DNA of 5,290 nt from Microcaldota archaeon. Lineage in GTDB: Archaea; Micrarchaeota; Micrarchaeia; Micrarchaeales; CABMGC01. The first letter of the stretch is position 1; each line of letters starts with the position of its first letter. The notes under the pieces were generated by a model. The model did not search any database. It was not told where the DNA came from and was given only the letters and a program-made list of their open reading frames with translations. Of the stretch, positions 4,683 to 5,290 are shown piece by piece. The position numbers and the translations under genes are program-made. Location of the stretch: the NCBI GenBank assembly GCA_021850955.1, contig JAJZKH010000058.1, forward strand, positions 1 to 5,290, in the 5' to 3' direction.

Positions 4683-4691
4683 ATTATAACA
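4683..4691 (-). promoter_or_regulatory. Extended -10 promoter of the beta-helix operon, probably leaderless
   Basis: Read leftward: TGT then TATAAT, a perfect extended -10 (TGnTATAAT). Only six bases separate the -10 from the ATG at 4676, so transcription would begin at or within a base or two of the start codon. No -35 is present at the usual distance; a TTGAAA lies 12 bases before the -10, which is too close. No ribosome-binding site precedes the ATG, in line with a leaderless message. Confidence 0.5.
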
Positions 4692-4760
4692 TAATTAAAA
4701 TTTCAATCTACCTAAGTTATTCTATTGTGATTTTTCATATAAAAAATTTTTTAGAAAATA

Positions 4761-5290
4761 TTAAAAATCAAGCTCAGTCTGTTGATTATTAATTGTACGA
4801 TTATTTTTTTGTAAATTATGTATGTTTTCCAAAACTGACTTAAATCCTGTGTAACCACAGGCTTGTACGTTAGAAGTATTTGGAAACATATTACGAAAAT
4901 AACTACTTTGTCGTCCCAAAAAAACTAAGTAATGATTATATTGATAAAAATCATTCAATTTGTCGTAAAGTTCTTTATTTTCAGCAACACCTCTTATATC
5001 TCGTGAATTATTATTTCGTACTTCTACTGTTCTGAAATCACCCGTATTGGAATCATACAGCATAAAATCAGCAATCTTTTTTTCGCCGTATTTTTCATAC
5101 CTGTATTTTTTTACTCCCCTATCTTCCACATCCGTGTTTTTAGTACCAGAATTTTTTGTATCAGAAATTACATAGGAAACTTGCTCTGCATAACAATTTT
5201 CATCAGGGTGTTCTTGGATGTATTCATTGAACTTTTCATATGTAATATTTCTTCCTACTAAGGTAAAATTAAATGATTGAAAAAGTTCAG
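4761..5290 (-). CDS. Partial hypothetical protein, possible PD-(D/E)XK nuclease-like core; start beyond window
   Basis: A GTG at 5129 could start a 122-residue protein, but the frame stays open from there to the window edge, adding 53 residues (ending EQVSYVISDTKNSGTKNTD before that GTG), so the gene is 5'-truncated by the window; 175 residues are visible. It is soluble and mixed alpha/beta. The segment KKIADFMLYD (5093-5064), then TVEVRN (5030-5013), followed by a helix and the strand HYLVFLG, resembles the D...E-x-K core of PD-(D/E)XK nucleases, with Arg in place of the usual Lys. I rate this as a guess from pattern alone. The C terminus (from about NLQKNNRTINNQQTELDF) is polar and probably flexible. 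It is followed after 84 bp by the beta-helix gene on the same strand; there is no GC-rich terminator between them, but the downstream gene has its own -10 box. Confidence 0.65.
   Translation of the reverse strand, partial: ELFQSFNFTLVGRNITYEKFNEYIQEHPDENCYAEQVSYVISDTKNSGTKNTDVEDRGVKKYRYEKYGEKKIADFMLYDSNTGDFRTVEVRNNNSRDIRGVAENKELYDKLNDFYQYNHYLVFLGRQSSYFRNMFPNTSNVQACGYTGFKSVLENIHNLQKNNRTINNQQTELDF

Noticed and set aside
4741..4752. A6T6 stretch after the right-edge gene as a terminator
   Set aside because: It is a run of A then T with no G-C pairs and no loop. It is more likely just AT-rich or bent DNA.

Overview
The window is AT-rich (by eye about two-thirds A+T or more) bacterial DNA. It has compact genes, purine-rich ribosome-binding sites (AAGGA, AAGGAAGG) and one textbook sigma-70 promoter (TTGACA, 18 bp, TATAAT). 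No rRNA, tRNA, integrase, transposase or ribosomal protein gene is visible, so the species cannot be fixed from this sequence. The mix of gene types suggests an accessory or slowly eroding region rather than a core operon.

Layout. At the left edge one rightward gene (17-592) encodes an ImmA/IrrE-like (DUF955) zinc-peptidase fold whose HExxH motif reads HMLGH. Its frame is open to the window edge, so its N terminus may be missing. Everything else of substance is leftward. First is an unrecognised all-helical protein (655-1410, GTG start). Next is a 435-bp non-coding stretch (1411-1845) holding three inverted repeats and an 18-bp tandem repeat. Then come a MazG-type nucleotide pyrophosphohydrolase that appears to be a fused pair of MazG half-domains (1846-2424) and a two-helix membrane protein (2529-3266) with its own strong promoter. 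After a 286-bp gap there is a two-gene unit: an acidic hexapeptide-repeat beta-helix protein of the YdcK-like type (3753-4676) and a 67-residue protein whose GTG start overlaps its stop (3553-3756). The window ends inside a further leftward gene (4761 to the edge) with a possible, unproven PD-(D/E)XK nuclease-like core.

How the genes relate. Only the beta-helix gene and the 67-residue gene are clearly co-translated. The membrane protein has a private promoter, and the MazG and helical-protein genes have weaker candidate promoters, so these look like separate small units facing the same way. Three proteins look like enzyme scaffolds with altered catalytic residues: the ImmA-like protein (Glu to Met), the second MazG half (three of four metal ligands gone) and, much less certainly, an M48-like membrane protein without HExxH. 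Whether this reflects repurposing as sensors or regulators, or simple decay, cannot be decided here. The sharpest DNA-level observation is a perfect 198-bp in-frame tandem duplication inside the beta-helix gene. The same gene also has an extended -10 box six bases before its ATG and no Shine-Dalgarno, suggesting a leaderless mRNA.
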